Positions 27,583 to 35,165 of a stretch of DNA of 64,000 nucleotides are shown one piece after another; within the stretch, counting starts at the first letter, position 1, and each line of letters opens with the position of its first letter. Below the pieces are notes generated by a model. The model saw only the letters and a list, made by a program, of their open reading frames with translations. It did not search any database and had not been told where the DNA came from. The DNA is from Arthrobacter koreensis (GTDB taxonomy: Bacteria > Actinomycetota > Actinomycetes > Actinomycetales > Micrococcaceae): contig NZ_WACG01000002.1 in the NCBI RefSeq assembly GCF_009193255.1, positions 496,001 through 560,000 of the forward strand. The letters run 5' to 3'. The translations under genes and the position numbers were made by a program.

Positions 27583-29109
27583 TTACAGAACGTCCTCGTC
27601 CACCCAGTCGAAGGTGCGCGTCACGGCCTTGCTCCAGAGGCGCATCTGCCGCTCACGCTCGGCCTGGTCCATGTTCGGGGTCCAGCGCTTTCCCTCGTTC
27701 CAGTTGGCTGCCACTTCGTCCGTGGAGTTCCAGAAGCCGACGGCGAGCCCCGCCGCGTAGGCAGCACCCAGGGCCGTGGTCTCCACGACCTCCGGACGGA
27801 CCACGTCCACGCCGAGGATGTCCGCCTGGAACTGCATGAGGGCATCATTGGCAACCATGCCGCCGTCAACCCGCAGCTCCGTGAGCGGAACGCCGGAATC
27901 CGCGTTCACCGCGTCCAGGACTTCACGGGTCTGGAAGGCAGTTGATTCGAGCGCGGCGCGGGCAATGTGGTTTTTGTTCACGAACCGCGTGAGGCCCACG
28001 ATCACGCCGCGGGCATCGGAGCGCCAGTGCGGTGCGAATAGGCCGGAGAACGCCGGGACGATGTACACGCCGCCGTTGTCTTCCACGGCACTGGCCAGCT
28101 CCTCGATTTCCGGGGCGCTGTTGATGATGCCGAGGTTGTCCCGCAGCCACTGCACCAGCGAACCGGTGACGGCGATGGAGCCTTCCAGGGCGTACACGGG
28201 AGCGGCATCGCCAATCTTGTAGGCTACAGTGGTGAGCAGCCCGTTCTCGGACATGACCTTTTCCTCACCGGTGTTGAAGATAAGGAAGTTGCCGGTTCCG
28301 TAGGTGTTCTTGGCGTCGCCGACTCCGAACGCAGCCTGCCCGAAGGTGGCGGCCTGCTGGTCACCCAGGATGCCGGCCACGGGAGTCTCGCGCAGCAGCT
28401 GCGAGCCGTGGACCGTCCCGTAGACCTCGGAGGAGGAACGGATCTCCGGCAGCATCGACGCGGGGACACCAAAGACATCCAGGATCGACTGGTCCCAGGT
28501 GAGGGTGTCCAGGTCCATGAACATGGTCCGGGAAGCGTTGGAGACGTCGGTGATGTGCGCGCCGCCGTCCGTACCGCCGGTCAGGTTCCAGGTCACCCAT
28601 GAGTCCGTGTTGCCGAACTTGAGGTCGCCGTTTTCCGCCTTTTCGCGCGCGCCTTCCACGTTGTCCAGGATCCACTTGATCTTGGTTCCGGAGAAGTAGG
28701 TGGCCAGCGGCAGTCCCACCTTGTCCTTGAACCGCTCCAGGCCGCCGTCCTTGGCCAGCTCGTCCACGATCGGCTGGGTGCGGGTGTCCTGCCAGACAAT
28801 GGCGTTGTAGATCGGTTTGCCGGTGTTCCGGTCCCACACCACTGCGGTCTCGCGCTGATTGGTGATGCCGACGGCGGCGATGTCATGCCGCGTCAGGTTT
28901 GCCTTGGACAGTGCGGTGCCAACAACCTCGCGGACGTTGGTCCAGATCTCCATCGGATCGTGCTCCACCCAGCCGGCCCGCGGGAAAATCTGCTCGTGTT
29001 CCTTCTGCCCGGTTGAAACGATCTTGCCGTCGTGGTCGAAGACTATGGCCCGGCTGCTGGTGGTGCCCTGGTCGATTGCGATCACGTACTGCTGCTTGCT
29101 GTCGGTCAC
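27583..29109 (-). CDS. glpK: Glycerol kinase
   Basis: FGGY-family kinase of 508 residues that phosphorylates glycerol to sn-glycerol 3-phosphate. N-terminal phosphate motif [13 protein letters not shown] (13-25); the family signature segments [14 protein letters not shown] and the C-terminal [18 protein letters not shown] with [15 protein letters not shown] are intact. The start is GTG at 29107-29109, 45 bases after glpF, and a strong terminator follows. It works with the glycerol facilitator encoded just upstream to trap imported glycerol. Confidence 0.97.
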   Translation of the reverse strand: MTDSKQQYVIAIDQGTTSSRAIVFDHDGKIVSTGQKEHEQIFPRAGWVEHDPMEIWTNVREVVGTALSKANLTRHDIAAVGITNQRETAVVWDRNTGKPIYNAIVWQDTRTQPIVDELAKDGGLERFKDKVGLPLATYFSGTKIKWILDNVEGAREKAENGDLKFGNTDSWVTWNLTGGTDGGAHITDVSNASRTMFMDLDTLTWDQSILDVFGVPASMLPEIRSSSEVYGTVHGSQLLRETPVAGILGDQQAATFGQAAFGVGDAKNTYGTGNFLIFNTGEEKVMSENGLLTTVAYKIGDAAPVYALEGSIAVTGSLVQWLRDNLGIINSAPEIEELASAVEDNGGVYIVPAFSGLFAPHWRSDARGVIVGLTRFVNKNHIARAALESTAFQTREVLDAVNADSGVPLTELRVDGGMVANDALMQFQADILGVDVVRPEVVETTALGAAYAAGLAVGFWNSTDEVAANWNEGKRWTPNMDQAERERQMRLWSKAVTRTFDWVDEDVL

Positions 29110-29154
29110 GTGGGTCTCTCCTTTGAGGTCTTGGGGCTTGCGGACGTGGAACTG

Positions 29155-29901
29155 CTAGATGATTTCCGGGAGCGGGATGATACCGCCGGCCCAGCCGCCC
29201 AGCGCCCCGCCGAGCAGAGGGCCAACAACCGGAACCCAGGAGTACGCCCAGTCGCTGTTGCCCTTGTTCCGGATGGGCAGCAGGGCGTGGACAATGCGGG
29301 GGCCGAGGTCACGGGCCGGGTTGATGGCGTACCCGGTGGGTCCGCCGAGGGAGGCGCCAATGCCGACAACCAGCAGGGCGACGGCCAGCGGCCCAAGCCC
29401 GGAAGGAGTTCCGGCGAAGGCGACAATCACGAACACGAGCATGAAGGTGCCCACTACCTCGGTGACAACGTTCCAGCCGTAGGAACGGATGGCCGGACCG
29501 GTGGAGAACACACCCAGGATGTTGGCCGGATCCTGCTCATCGTCGAACTGCTTCTTGTAGGCGAGCCAGGCGACAAAGGCGCCAATGATGGCCCCAAGCA
29601 TCTGCCCGCCGAAGTACGTGAGGGTGGATCCGATGGTCACTGCCACACCGGGTACGAATTCTTCCGCCCCGCCGGTGATGACGCCAACCGTCACGGCGGG
29701 GTTGATGTGCGCGCCGGACATCACGGAGAGGTAGACACCGGCGAATACGCCGAGGCCCCATCCCCAGTTGACCATCAGGAAGCCGCCGCCATTGCCTTTG
29801 GTCTTGCCCAGGGCAACGTTGGCAACTACACCACAGCCCAGGACTATCAGCGCTGCTGTACCCAGCATTTCGCTGACGAAAACCTCTCCAAGTGTCACCA
29901 T
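29155..29901 (-). CDS. glpF: Glycerol uptake facilitator (MIP family aquaglyceroporin)
   Basis: 248-residue channel with six membrane helices and both pore half-helices: HINPAVT (NPA at 67-69) and AINPARD (NPA at 194-196). The Asp after the second motif (D198) and the GPTGYAINPARDLGPR context are typical of glycerol rather than strict water channels. The ATG at 29899-29901 has GGAG nine bases upstream. It is followed by glpK in the same operon. The upstream region of about 260 bases holds the promoters for this gene and the divergent reductase; I see no recognisable GlpR site. Confidence 0.95.
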   Translation of the reverse strand: MVTLGEVFVSEMLGTAALIVLGCGVVANVALGKTKGNGGGFLMVNWGWGLGVFAGVYLSVMSGAHINPAVTVGVITGGAEEFVPGVAVTIGSTLTYFGGQMLGAIIGAFVAWLAYKKQFDDEQDPANILGVFSTGPAIRSYGWNVVTEVVGTFMLVFVIVAFAGTPSGLGPLAVALLVVGIGASLGGPTGYAINPARDLGPRIVHALLPIRNKGNSDWAYSWVPVVGPLLGGALGGWAGGIIPLPEII

Positions 29902-30160
29902 CGACTACTCCGATCCTTTAGTAGTGCCATTTTGTTGGGGGTAAACAGGGATGCAGGTCCCGCCACGGGCACCGGCGTGGAGCGGGGCATTTTCACCTGC
30001 CGCAGCCTGTCGGCGCACTGTAAGGCCCTATGCAATCAAGCTTTTTCCAGAAACGCCATGGCTTGGGGGAAACTGCTTGTCAGCAGGCCTTTACGGGCTC
30101 CTCACGGTACACGCGGCACGGCAGGAGCGCACGTCGGGTGCGCCTCGGTAGAGTTGCACC

Positions 30161-30997
30161 ATGGATCCGGCACCAAAACTGACTTTGAACAACGGCGTAC
30201 TCATGGACCAGGCGGGCTATGGGACCTACAAGGTTCCGGCGCAGGACGCGGCGCCCCTGGTCAGTGCCGCCCTGTCCCTCGGCTACCGCCACATCGACAC
30301 CGCGGCACTGTACGGAAACGAAGAGGGAGTCGGCCGTGCTGTCCGGAACTTCACGGAGGCGGGACACGTGGTCCGCGAGGACCTCTTCGTCACGTCCAAG
30401 GTGTGGAACACGGACCACGGCTACGAGTCCACCCTGCGCGCCTTTGACGTTTCACTGCAGAAACTCGGGTTCGACTACCTGGACCTGTACCTGATCCACT
30501 GGCCGTGCCCGGAGCGGGGGCTCTTTGTGGAGACGTACAAGGCACTCGAGAAGCTGTACGCCGAAGGCCGGATCCGGGCGATCGGTGTCTCCAACTTCAA
30601 CCGTGAACACCTCGAAGAATTGCTGGACGGCACCTCCGTGGTGCCTGCCGTCAACCAGGTGGAACTCCATCCCTGGCTGGCCCAGCGTGAACTGCGGGCC
30701 TTCCAGAAGGCCAACGGCATCCGCACCGTCGCCTGGAGCCCGCTGGGGCGCGGAGCCCTTCTCGAAGATCCACTGGTGCGCCGGATCGCGTCAGATACAG
30801 GGCGCTCGCCTGCCCAGGTAGTGCTGCGCTGGCATGTGCAGTCCGGGCACACCGTGATACCCAAGGCCAGCAGCGAGGAGCGGATAGCGGAGAACCTCGA
30901 CATCTTTTCCTTCGAACTCGACGCAGGTCAGATGGCCGCGCTGGACGGTATGGACAGCGGACGCCGTACGGGGTCAAACCCCAGCGAGGTGAACTGA
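30161..30997 (+). CDS. Aldo/keto reductase
   Basis: 278-residue NADPH-dependent oxidoreductase with an AKR (beta/alpha)8 fold. The catalytic tetrad is visible: D46 and Y51 (HIDTAALYGNE), K80 (TSKVWN) and H113 (LIHWP). The phosphate-binding end is present as IPKASSEERIAENL. The closest named relatives would be 2,5-diketo-D-gluconate reductase-like AKR5 proteins, but the substrate cannot be fixed. Its stop codon shares one base with the next start (TGATG), so it is translationally coupled to the hydrolase and then to the glycosyltransferase. Confidence 0.9.
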   Translation: MDPAPKLTLNNGVLMDQAGYGTYKVPAQDAAPLVSAALSLGYRHIDTAALYGNEEGVGRAVRNFTEAGHVVREDLFVTSKVWNTDHGYESTLRAFDVSLQKLGFDYLDLYLIHWPCPERGLFVETYKALEKLYAEGRIRAIGVSNFNREHLEELLDGTSVVPAVNQVELHPWLAQRELRAFQKANGIRTVAWSPLGRGALLEDPLVRRIASDTGRSPAQVVLRWHVQSGHTVIPKASSEERIAENLDIFSFELDAGQMAALDGMDSGRRTGSNPSEVN

Positions 30998-31923
30998 TGC
31001 TGCTGCGGCGCCGCCCTGCCGCGGCATCCGGTGCCCCGGCGCCGTTCCAGCGCCGGGCTACGGTCCGAACCGTCGCCGTGCAGGGAACTCCCCAGCGTTT
31101 TTGGGACTTCCCCGCAGCGGACCCGGAAACCGCAGGCCCGGACATCTTTATGGTCCATGGCTTCCGCGGGGACCATCATGGGCTGCTGCGGCTGGTGGAG
31201 GCGCTGCCCGGCCACCGGGTGATCCTTCCGGACCTGCCCGGGTTCGGACAGGGCGCCGCCCTTCCAGGAACGCACGACGCCGCGGCCTACGCGGATTTCG
31301 TCCGCGCCGGCTTCGATGTCATGGGCCTGGGACCGGACACGGTCCTGCTGGGCCACTCGTTCGGCTCCATCATTGCCGCGCGCACGGCTGCAGCGCATCC
31401 GGAGCTTCTGAGCGAACTCATCCTTATCAACCCGATCAGCGAGCCGGCCCTTGAGGGCCCCAAGGGCTTCACCAGCAAACTTGCGGAACTGTACTACCTC
31501 GCCGCAGCCAGGCTGCCTGAGAAACCCGGACGGGCGCTGCTGGCCAACCCGGGAATCGTCCGCGGGATGAGCATGCTCATGGCCAAGACCCGGAACCCGG
31601 GCCTGCGGCGCTGGATCCATGGCCAGCATGATGCGTATTTCAGCGCCTTCGCCTCACGGACGGTGGTGCTGGACGCGTTCCGGTCGTCCATTTCCGAGAC
31701 TGTCCGGGACTTTGCGCCCCACCTGCGCATGCCGGTGCTGCTGATCGCCGCTGACCGGGATGACATTGGCTCGGTGCCGGCCCAGCGCCGGCTCGCGGCC
31801 CTGGTGCCGGATTCGGAACTTGAAATCCTTGAAGGGGTGGGCCATCTGGTGCACTACGAAGCGCCGGATACAGCCGCGGCGCTCATCACCGATTTCCTGG
31901 GCCGGAGGCATCGCAGCGCATGA
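30997..31923 (+). CDS. Alpha/beta hydrolase
   Basis: 308-residue alpha/beta hydrolase. Oxyanion-hole segment FMVHGFRGDHHG (51-62); nucleophile elbow GHSFGS with Ser121; acidic residue in LLIAADRDDIGSVP; catalytic His in LEGVGHLVHY near the C-terminus. No signal peptide, so it is cytoplasmic. The substrate is unknown; epoxide hydrolases, esterases and C-C hydrolases share this form. The start ATG overlaps the reductase stop, and the stop overlaps the glycosyltransferase start as ATGA. Confidence 0.88.
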   Translation: MLLRRRPAAASGAPAPFQRRATVRTVAVQGTPQRFWDFPAADPETAGPDIFMVHGFRGDHHGLLRLVEALPGHRVILPDLPGFGQGAALPGTHDAAAYADFVRAGFDVMGLGPDTVLLGHSFGSIIAARTAAAHPELLSELILINPISEPALEGPKGFTSKLAELYYLAAARLPEKPGRALLANPGIVRGMSMLMAKTRNPGLRRWIHGQHDAYFSAFASRTVVLDAFRSSISETVRDFAPHLRMPVLLIAADRDDIGSVPAQRRLAALVPDSELEILEGVGHLVHYEAPDTAAALITDFLGRRHRSA

Positions 31924-33014
31924 GGATTGTCTTTGACGCCCGCTTCACCCGCACTGACCAGCATGACGGCATCAGCCGGTACGGAGCCAGCCTCATCGAG
32001 GCGGTGTCCCGCCACGCGGATGTCCGCATGCTGATCAGCGATGAACGCCAGCTGGCACTGCTGCCGCAGGTCCCGTGGACCAAAATCAACTCCCCGCTCT
32101 CCCCGGCCGAACTCTTCGTGGCGCGGCATGTGAACAAACTGGGAGCCGACGCCGTCGTCTGCCCCATGCAGACCATGGGCAGCTGGGGACGCCGGTATCC
32201 GCTGGTCCTGACCCTGCATGACCTGATCTACTACCAGAACCCCACTCCGCCGGGCTTCCTGCCGCTGCCGGTGCGCCTGCTGTGGCGGCTGTACCATCTG
32301 GCCTACTGGCCCCAGCGCCTGCTGCTGAACCGTGCCGACGTCGTTGCCACCATCTCCGACACCACGCGCGAGCTGATGTCCAGGCACCGGCTGACGCGGC
32401 GCCCGGTTCGGATGGTGTCAAACGCCCCGCAGCCCGGCACCGTTCCCCGGGATGCAGCGCTGCCGCCGGAGAAGTTCCTGCTCTACATGGGTTCCTTCAT
32501 GCCGTACAAGAACGTGGAAACGATCGTCCGGGGCATGGACGGCCTGCCCGGCTACACGCTGCACCTGCTCAGCAGGATTTCCCCGGCCCGCCGCAGCGAA
32601 CTGGAGGCGCTGTGCGCGGACCCGTCGCGGGTGGTCTTCCACAATGGGGTCTCCGACGCCGAGTACGACTCTCTGCTCAGGCGTGCCACCGCGCTGGTCT
32701 CCCTCTCAAAGGCAGAGGGCTATGGCCTGCCGATCATCGAATCGATGGCGGCAGGCACCCCGGTGATCGCGGCAGACACACCGATCTTCCGTGAGGTCTC
32801 CGGCGGTGCTGCCGTGCTGGTGGACCCTGAGAGCCCCGAGGGGTTTGCCGACGCGGTGCGCAGCCTCTCGGATTCGGAGCGCTGGCGCGAAGCATCAGAG
32901 GCCGGACTGGCCCGGGCCGCAGCATATGACTGGGAGACCTCCGCCCAGCAGCTTCTTGGCGCTGCGGCGGAGGCCTCCCAGGCATTCGCGGACCGGACCG
33001 GAAGGAAGCGCTAG
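31920..33014 (+). CDS. GT4-type glycosyltransferase
   Basis: 364-residue retaining glycosyltransferase with a GT-B fold. It begins MRIVFDARFTRTDQHDGISR, contains the linker-region segment FLLYMGSFMPYKNVETIVRG (about 190-209) and the nucleotide-sugar EX7E motif in SKAEGYGLPIIESMAAGTP. No signal peptide. Donor and acceptor are unknown; a mannosyltransferase-like role is only a guess. It is the last gene of the coupled trio reductase-hydrolase-glycosyltransferase. Its TAG stop overlaps the stop of the convergent oxidoreductase in the sequence CTAG. Confidence 0.88.
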   Translation: MRIVFDARFTRTDQHDGISRYGASLIEAVSRHADVRMLISDERQLALLPQVPWTKINSPLSPAELFVARHVNKLGADAVVCPMQTMGSWGRRYPLVLTLHDLIYYQNPTPPGFLPLPVRLLWRLYHLAYWPQRLLLNRADVVATISDTTRELMSRHRLTRRPVRMVSNAPQPGTVPRDAALPPEKFLLYMGSFMPYKNVETIVRGMDGLPGYTLHLLSRISPARRSELEALCADPSRVVFHNGVSDAEYDSLLRRATALVSLSKAEGYGLPIIESMAAGTPVIAADTPIFREVSGGAAVLVDPESPEGFADAVRSLSDSERWREASEAGLARAAAYDWETSAQQLLGAAAEASQAFADRTGRKR

Positions 33015-34024
33015 GCCAGCCGGACGATCATTTTTCCGGTGTTCGCGCCCTTCATCAGGTCGATGAAGGCCTGCGGGGCGTTCTCCAGCCCGTCGACGAA
33101 CGTCTCGTCGTAGCGGACACTGCCGTCCTGCAGCCAGCCCGCCATCAGGGAAGCGAATTCACCGGCGTACTGGTTGTAGCTGCCGGCAATGAAGCCCTTG
33201 AGGGTGAGTTCCTTGCCGATGGCCTGGAAGAGGTTTCGGGGAGCGCTCTGCGGCTCGGTGGAGTTGTAGGCGGAGATGGCACCGCACATGGCTACCCGCC
33301 CGTACTTGTTCAACACGGAGATTGCGGCTTCCAGGTGGTCCCCGCCGACGTTGTCGAAGTAAACGTCGATTCCGTCCGCGCCGGCGGCTTCCTTGAGCTG
33401 CTCCTTCACCGGGCCGTCGTGGTAGTTGAAGGCGGCGTCAAAGCCGAGCTCGCGCAGGCGGCGGACTTTCTCGTCCGACCCCGCGCTGCCGATAACCCGC
33501 TGCGCTCCGAGTGCCTTGGCGATCTGCCCCGCCATGGAGCCGACCGCCCCCGCAGCACCTGAAACGAACACCGCGTCGCCTTCACGGAAATCCGCCACCT
33601 TGGTGAGGCCGGCCCATGCCGTGAGGCCCGTCAGGCCCATGGCGCCCAGGTAGGCGCTGGCCGGTGCGATTGTGGTGTCTATAACTCGGGCCCGTTTGGC
33701 GTCCAGGACAGCGTAGTCCCGCCAGCCGAGGTTGTGGAGGACGGTATCTCCGGGCTTGTGGGTGCCCGCGCGGGACTCAACGACCTCACCCACCGCACCG
33801 CCTTCGAGCGGGGCGTCCACCTGGAACGGGGGAACGTAGGACTTCGCGTCATTCATTCGCCCGCGCATGTAGGGATCCACCGACATGAGGGTGTTGCGCA
33901 CCAGGACCTGTCCATCCTCCAGTGCGGGAACACCGGCTTCTGCGAGCCGGAAGTTCTCTTCCGCAGGCCACCCCTCGGGACGGCTTGCCAGCTGGATTTC
34001 ACGGCTTGCTGCTGGATACGACAT
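33011..34024 (-). CDS. NADP-dependent oxidoreductase (zinc-independent MDR family)
   Basis: 337-residue medium-chain reductase of the PTGR/CurA-like group. The typical entry RNTLMSVDPYMRGRMND (about 43-59) and the dinucleotide motif SGAAGAVGSMAGQIAK are present, with no structural zinc Cys cluster. Such enzymes reduce activated double bonds of enones or quinones. I start at the ATG at 34022-34024, which has AAAGGAG at good distance; the frame continues upstream without similarity. It is monocistronic and convergent with the glycosyltransferase; the two stop codons overlap. Confidence 0.9.
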   Translation of the reverse strand: MSYPAASREIQLASRPEGWPAEENFRLAEAGVPALEDGQVLVRNTLMSVDPYMRGRMNDAKSYVPPFQVDAPLEGGAVGEVVESRAGTHKPGDTVLHNLGWRDYAVLDAKRARVIDTTIAPASAYLGAMGLTGLTAWAGLTKVADFREGDAVFVSGAAGAVGSMAGQIAKALGAQRVIGSAGSDEKVRRLRELGFDAAFNYHDGPVKEQLKEAAGADGIDVYFDNVGGDHLEAAISVLNKYGRVAMCGAISAYNSTEPQSAPRNLFQAIGKELTLKGFIAGSYNQYAGEFASLMAGWLQDGSVRYDETFVDGLENAPQAFIDLMKGANTGKMIVRLA

Positions 34025-34130
34025 GGATCTCCTTTCGGGCGCCCCGCGGTGGCAGGGCGCAGACAAAACATCAGCAACCTGTCTATCATGCCTGCCTGAA
34101 CGCAGTGCGGCGCCTAATCCGGGCCGGGCC

Positions 34131-34652
34131 TTATCTGGGCCGGACGTCCCACAGGTGGTGGGCGGCGTCGTGCATGAAGTACCGGGCCAGCGACTCAACG
34201 GTGAAGGTACTGCCGTCCGAGCGGAGACCGCGGCGTGTGCGGTCCTGGTCCTCGACGGCGGCAAAGGCGTCCGCCGTCGCCTGGGCTTCATCAAGGAGGT
34301 CTGCGGCAACCCGGGACGGGTCCTGCTCGCCGTAACGTTCAGCGACGGCAGTGGCGTCCTGGTCCCAGTCCGGGAACTCCGCGCCGTCGGTATCCACCAT
34401 CAGGAGCAGGCGCATTCGGTACACGTTGCACAAGTCCCGGACGTGAGCCGCGTATTCAAGCGGCGACCAGGTGCTCTCATCCGGCCGCACCGCTGCGTCC
34501 GAACGGTCCAGGACGTCCTGCCAGGCCTCCGCGTTTTCCAGCAGCATCTGCGGAATGTCCGCGTACTCGGTTTCCGAGGCGGTGAAACCGCACTCGGGGC
34601 ACGTCCGGTCCAGGACCCAGGTCCAGTTCTTGGTGTCAGGGGTTATGGCCAT
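34131..34652 (-). CDS. DinB-superfamily protein
   Basis: 173-residue helical protein. A short Cys-containing N-terminus (DRTCPECGFTASE, residues 15-27) precedes a DinB/YfiT-like four-helix bundle with TWSPLEYAAHVRDLCNVYRM (about 61-80) and a C-terminal YFMHDAAHHLWDV. The His residues in these two segments are the family metal ligands. Members include thiol-dependent enzymes (mycothiol S-transferases and maleylpyruvate isomerases), and many are mislabelled as methyltransferases. Mycothiol use is possible in an actinobacterium but unproven. The start at ATG 34650-34652 fits the family. It is divergent from the small heat-shock protein gene. Confidence 0.78.
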   Translation of the reverse strand: MAITPDTKNWTWVLDRTCPECGFTASETEYADIPQMLLENAEAWQDVLDRSDAAVRPDESTWSPLEYAAHVRDLCNVYRMRLLLMVDTDGAEFPDWDQDATAVAERYGEQDPSRVAADLLDEAQATADAFAAVEDQDRTRRGLRSDGSTFTVESLARYFMHDAAHHLWDVRPR

Positions 34653-34739
34653 TGCCACACTGTAGAGGATTCGGAATGCCGGGCGCACCACTTCTAGAAT
34701 TGCAGCACGGGAATGTGTTTCTGCCAGGAGATGATCATC

Positions 34740-35159
34740 ATGCCCATGGGGGTTCCGCCCCAGGACCACGAACGGCAAAGAGCAGCATTGGAAGCCCGCA
34801 GCCAGGCGCGCGGCGGCACCGCCGCAGACCTCTACCGGAACGGCGGTTTCCTTGTCCTCAATGCAGACCTCCCGGGGATAGACCCCGGATCGCTCTCCGT
34901 GGAGCTCGACGGCGACTTCCTTCTCATCCGGGCCCACCGCAGCCTGCGCGGGATGGACAGCGGAACGCTCTGGAGCGTGCGTGAGAGGGAAGACGGACTT
35001 ATTTTCCGCCGCATTGCGGTGGGTGGGAGCGTTGATCCGTCAGGAGTCTCGCCGCACTACGCCAACGGAGTCCTGAGCCTGCACCTGCCGCTCAGGCCCG
35101 GCAGCGGCCGGCGCACGGTACCCGTGGAACACTCCCCCGGCACCGGAAAAGCGGCCTAA
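34740..35159 (+). CDS. Hsp20-family small heat-shock-like protein
   Basis: 139 residues. The alpha-crystallin domain spans about 40-130: YRNGGFLVLNADLPGIDPGS, LSVELDGDFLLIRAHR, and the closing NGVLSLHLPL. It is shorter and more divergent than the common Hsp20, and the usual C-terminal I-x-I motif is not evident (TVPVEH instead). The start at ATG 34740 has AGGAG nine bases upstream; earlier in-frame ATGs are too close to that site. It would act as a cytoplasmic holdase. No CIRCE-like repeat precedes it, so control differs from hrcA-dnaJ. Confidence 0.82.
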   Translation: MPMGVPPQDHERQRAALEARSQARGGTAADLYRNGGFLVLNADLPGIDPGSLSVELDGDFLLIRAHRSLRGMDSGTLWSVREREDGLIFRRIAVGGSVDPSGVSPHYANGVLSLHLPLRPGSGRRTVPVEHSPGTGKAA

Positions 35160-35165
35160 CCGGAA

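Noticed and set aside
29032-30447. Plus-strand open frame of about 470 codons opposite glpF
   Set aside because: It covers glpF, an intergenic region and part of the aldo/keto reductase in the wrong frame; both real genes have clear family motifs.
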